In this document: one piece after another, positions 13,961 through 16,675 of the stretch
Numbering within the stretch: the stretch's first letter is position 1
Layout of the letters: the number at the start of each line of letters is the position of its first letter
Assembly: GCA_009776995.1 (NCBI GenBank)
Contig: WRMR01000033.1
Coordinates: forward strand, 1-16,675
Length of the DNA stretch: 16,675 nt
DNA from: Planctomycetaceae bacterium
Lineage (GTDB): Bacteria; Planctomycetota; Planctomycetia; Pirellulales; Thermoguttaceae
Reading direction: 5' to 3'
Position numbers and translations under genes: made by a program
Notes under the pieces: generated by a model
Told to the model about the DNA's origin: nothing
The model's input: only the letters and a program-made list of their open reading frames with translations
Database searches by the model: none

Positions 13961-14275
13961 TGAAAAAGCGTCTTCATCAACCAAAAAAGCATCTTCATCA
14001 ACTAAAAAAGCGTCTTCATCAACCAAAAAAGCGTCTTCATCAACTAAAAAAGCGTCTTCATCGACTAAAAAAGCGTCTTCATCAACCAAAAAAGCGTCTT
14101 CATCAACTGAAAAAGCGTCTTCATCAACCAAAAAAGTGTCTTCATCAACCAAAAAAGTGTCTTCATCAACTAAAAAAGCGTCTTCATCACCTGAAAAAGC
14201 GTCTTCATCAACTAAAAAAGCGTCTTCATCAACTAAAAAAGCGTCTTCATCATCCAAAAAAGCGTCTTCATCGCC
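13961..14275 (+). repeat. 21-bp tandem array 2: fifteen exact-period units with phased A-tracts
   Basis: Fifteen units of exactly 21 bp, consensus YAAAAAAGCGTCTTCATCAA+C, followed by a broken sixteenth. Differences are few: the first base (C/T, or TG for TA), GCG to GTG in units 9 and 10, GCG to GCA in unit 2, and the last three bases in units 5, 11, 14 and 15. Because 21 is a multiple of three, every frame stays open: the minus strand reads as VDEDAFL heptads and the plus strand as KKRLHQL heptads. It shares the core TAAAAAA(G)CGTCYTC with the array at 5781-5971. No spacers, so not a CRISPR. Confidence 0.93.
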
Positions 14276-14306
14276 TGAAAAACCGGCAAATTCAGAAATT
14301 CTCTTG

Positions 14307-14340
14307 TTTTCACCACGAAAGTCACGAAGAACCACAAAGA
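14307..14340 (-). repeat. 34-bp dispersed repeat, copy 2
   Basis: Matches the reverse complement of 5477-5510 at 31 of 34 positions, differing at three G-to-A sites. It starts 32 bp after the end of array 2. Confidence 0.75.
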
Positions 14341-14359
14341 AACGGATCGGTTTCAAGTC

Positions 14360-14514
14360 AGGGCGGTCACGGGTGATTGCGCTGGTGGCATCGATGGCCG
14401 CCCTGAAAGGGCAAAGCATAACAGCCCAGGGCAAGGCGGCAGAAATATTTGGCCGGAGTACCGGCATTGCCGCCGCCCTGGGCAGGTTGCGCGCTAAAAA
14501 ATGATGACCGCCCT
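14360..14514. repeat. 155-bp structured palindromic element (REP/MITE-like)
   Basis: Perfect 10-bp ends AGGGCGGTCA (14360-14369) and TGACCGCCCT (14505-14514) enclose three further stems: GCCCT-GAA-AGGGC (14400-14412); a long stem of GCCCAGGGC, AA bulge, GGCGGCA (14424-14441) with TGCCGCCGCCCTGGGC (14468-14483); and, inside that loop, GCCGG-AGTA-CCGGC (14452-14465). The right terminus overlaps the TAG stop of the permease (14513-14515), so the element forms the 3' untranslated end of that mRNA. The words around AAAGGGCAAAGCATAACAGC are ones I associate with dispersed repeats in planctomycetes and relatives (memory only). Confidence 0.75.
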
Positions 14515-16675
14515 ACCTTGCAAACGTAAGGTCAAACACAAACATCCGGTTGTTGCCCGCGACGGCCAAATCTCCCGCGATGATACTCCCGTCCCATTGC
14601 ACTTTGAGGTACGGCGTGCCTTTGACGTGTTCGCCGTAAGGCCGGGGCTGGTCGGCGGCGGTGCCCTCATCATTTTCATCGGGTTTCGGGCAATACTCAA
14701 ACGGCTTGTTGTAATACGGCACGAGCGGCACTTCGGCCAGGTAAACGCCCGCCAGTTCGTCCAGCGTCGCGGGCAGTTCCCCGTGTTCCATAGACCACAG
14801 ACGCAACGCGGCAACCAATAATGCCACACGACGGCTCTGTTCCGTCAAATAAATCGACTGGGGCGACTCCATCACCGGGTGCCAATAGGCATTATTATCA
14901 TAAAGCACACGGTTGGAACACTCATGCCTCAGTGACTTGATCTTCTCGGCAAGGTATTGGGCGTCGCCCTCGTTGTGATAGACGAGGCGTTCCAATTGAT
15001 CGGCAATCAACGAATCTGTCTGAAAGCGGTATTTCTCATATCGAATTGCCCGTATCTTTTCCCACGGGGCAAACAATCGAACAAACGAGATCATTTTGAC
15101 ATAAGAGGGTTTTTCTTGGTCCGGCAGAATATCCTGCAAGGTTTTTCCGGATTGGATCATACTGATTTTCAACTCGCTAAACCGTTGGATTCGCAGCGCA
15201 GCACGCACTCGTTCTTCAGGCACTCTTTCGAGGAAAGCAATGGCGTCACGGAGAAATTCCGGCGTCACATCATCGCTCTTGGCATGAATTGCTATCGCGT
15301 TAAAAATCATTCCGTCACTTGAAAAACCGTGTGCGGATTTCAACGGATTTTCGATCATCATTCGCGAAATTTGCCATGCTTCTTCATAATCCGCGATCTG
15401 ATTTTTCTCGTGAAGTGACCAGAGAGTCGAAAAATGTTTTGCGTAGTTCTCGGCATTTGCTTCATAATCCACTTTCTGCTTCAGCACCCAGGGGTCGAGA
15501 TGGTAGCCGAGCGATGCGGTCGGGACGGTCGTGAGCCGCACGACGGCCAGAATCGCGATGCTGAGCGCAATCGCCCCGCCGAAGGTCAGCGCGAACTTGC
15601 GCAGCGACGCGCGCACGGGCCGGTCGCGCATCCAGTCGCTCATGCGCAACCGCGACGCCACGAAAAACGCCAGCGCAATCGGCAGGAAGATCAGCACGAT
15701 CAGCCAGAATTGGGGCGTGAAACACATTTCTTCGAGCCATAAGGACTTCAAAGGAGTTATCATGTCATTGAGGGCCATGACATAAAACCACCACCAGAAA
15801 CCGAGGAACAGGCCAATGACCGTATAACACATGGGCAGGATCAAACTGCGCGAAATCACCGACGCGAACTGCCCGATGATGAACGTGAACAGGAAAAACA
15901 ACCCCCAACCGAAGGCCATTTCGTGGTTAAAACCTTCAATGGGCATATCCAGGTGTTCATTGATGAGTTGCGAACACACCAGCGCGGCAATCCCAACCGC
16001 AAACAGTCCGCCGAACAGGACGATGCGGCTCCACCAGACTTTGCCGGGCGATATCCCGCGATGCGACAGCACCATGATGCCGTTCTTGCGATGGTCGGGA
16101 TAAAAAATGTTGCACAGGATGATGTACCCGCCAATGCAGAACAGGAGAGCAAAAAAGGCCGCTGTGTTTTGCCGCCATGCATTTGTCGTCGGAAGGAGAA
16201 TCGTCAGCATCGGCCAAAGCACCAGCAGCACCGGCATGGCCAGTGCCAGCTTGAACAGCAAGGCCGACTGCCGGTAGCACTGCCACAGGAGCCATCGGAA
16301 CTCGCCGCGCGGCTGCTTTTGCGCGAGCAACTGCTCGATGCTGACGTTCCTGCGCCGCCACTGGATATTCTGCACCGCGTCGATTTTCGCCCCAAGCGTC
16401 CTGTCCTCGCGTTTCCGCAGCCATCGCCCGCCGTTCCAAAGGCCGATCGCGCCCATGATGGTACACAGGAAGAGATACATCCCTATAAAACATTTGCCCT
16501 GATAACGGCTTTCCCATATCCCATTCTTCACGATGAAATTGACGAGCATGACGATCAGTACGGCAACGATAAACAGCAGGTACATGGATGCCAGCATTCC
16601 AACAATGGCGTGCAGTTGCTTGCGCGTCGCCGACGTCCAGAACAAACCGCAACACAAGCCGCTGAAGCCGAAAGC
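14513..16675 (-). CDS. ABC-2-like multi-spanning permease with extracytoplasmic/cytoplasmic C-terminal domain, 5'-truncated
   Basis: 720 codons are visible; the frame is open to the right edge (…AFGFSGLCCGLF…), so the true start lies outside and an internal TTG at 16657 is probably not the start. At least nine hydrophobic helices are visible between 16620 and 15500, including GMLASMYLLFIVAVLIVMLV, MPVLLVLWPMLTILLP and CYTVIGLFLGFWWWFYVMAL. Between helices 4 and 5 lies YPDHRKNGIMVLSHRGISP, a motif I associate with planctomycetal ABC-2-type permeases. After the last helix (around LSIAILAVVRL) a soluble domain of about 330 residues follows, ending GTPYLKVQWDG...NNRMFVFDLTFAR. An ATPase partner would be expected to the right. 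Transported substrate unknown. The stop codon overlaps the palindromic element, and a probable relic of a paralogue lies downstream. Confidence 0.8.
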   Translation of the reverse strand, partial: AFGFSGLCCGLFWTSATRKQLHAIVGMLASMYLLFIVAVLIVMLVNFIVKNGIWESRYQGKCFIGMYLFLCTIMGAIGLWNGGRWLRKREDRTLGAKIDAVQNIQWRRRNVSIEQLLAQKQPRGEFRWLLWQCYRQSALLFKLALAMPVLLVLWPMLTILLPTTNAWRQNTAAFFALLFCIGGYIILCNIFYPDHRKNGIMVLSHRGISPGKVWWSRIVLFGGLFAVGIAALVCSQLINEHLDMPIEGFNHEMAFGWGLFFLFTFIIGQFASVISRSLILPMCYTVIGLFLGFWWWFYVMALNDMITPLKSLWLEEMCFTPQFWLIVLIFLPIALAFFVASRLRMSDWMRDRPVRASLRKFALTFGGAIALSIAILAVVRLTTVPTASLGYHLDPWVLKQKVDYEANAENYAKHFSTLWSLHEKNQIADYEEAWQISRMMIENPLKSAHGFSSDGMIFNAIAIHAKSDDVTPEFLRDAIAFLERVPEERVRAALRIQRFSELKISMIQSGKTLQDILPDQEKPSYVKMISFVRLFAPWEKIRAIRYEKYRFQTDSLIADQLERLVYHNEGDAQYLAEKIKSLRHECSNRVLYDNNAYWHPVMESPQSIYLTEQSRRVALLVAALRLWSMEHGELPATLDELAGVYLAEVPLVPYYNKPFEYCPKPDENDEGTAADQPRPYGEHVKGTPYLKVQWDGSIIAGDLAVAGNNRMFVFDLTFAR

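Noticed and set aside
13660..14376. Plus-strand KKRLHQL heptad-repeat protein of 238 codons
   Set aside because: Any frame through a 21-bp array stays open; the ends are non-coding repeats or antisense to the gene remnant, and no ribosome site is seen.
13691..14467. A 258-codon minus-strand gene with acidic VDEDAFL repeats as a genuine whole protein
   Set aside because: Its first 60 or so codons are dispersed-repeat DNA and lack a start signal; only the last 89 codons look protein-like, so I annotate a remnant plus array.

Overview
The window (about 52% GC by eye) looks like a chromosomal segment of a Gram-negative-type bacterium. It is most likely a planctomycete of an anaerobic, perhaps gut-associated, lineage. 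The clues are a membrane protein whose 'YPDHRKNG..VLSHRGISPGKVWWSR' motif I associate with planctomycetal ABC-2-like permeases, a ferredoxin-type 2-oxoacid oxidoreductase, an exported glycoside hydrolase, and intergenic DNA packed with nested palindromic repeats. The taxonomic call is inference; no rRNA or marker gene is present.

Layout. 1-2337 (minus): exported clan GH-A glycoside hydrolase, open at the left edge. 2708-2878 (minus): a 56-residue protein with a strong Shine-Dalgarno site. 3022-4443 (plus): fused beta-gamma subunits of a 2-oxoacid:ferredoxin oxidoreductase with no alpha subunit nearby. 4444-6330: about 1.9 kb with no convincing gene, holding several imperfect palindromes, dispersed repeats and a 21-bp tandem array. 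6331-8176 (plus): a zinc alcohol dehydrogenase with a predicted signal peptide, then cytidylate kinase. 8332-9534 (plus): DUF58 protein behind a good sigma70-like promoter. 9826-11593 (plus): a small L7/L12-like-domain protein and a glycosyltransferase-methyltransferase fusion, 19 bp apart. 11692-13617 (plus): a very long coiled-coil protein with a hydrophobic N-terminus. 13618-14512: hairpin, a C-terminal gene remnant (minus), a second 21-bp array of 15 copies and a structured palindromic element. 14513-16675 (minus): ABC-2-like permease, open at the right edge.

The genes do not form one pathway. Surface or envelope themes recur: secreted glycosidase, glycosyltransferase fusion, exported coiled coil, permease. 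I see no phage, transposase, CRISPR, tRNA or rRNA.

The most unusual signal is non-coding. Two arrays 8 kb apart share a 21-bp period and the core TAAAAAA(G)CGTCYTC, which places A-tracts two helical turns apart. Both lie beside copies of the same dispersed 34-bp repeat. The second array is fused in frame to the C-terminal remnant of what looks like a paralogue of the neighbouring permease.
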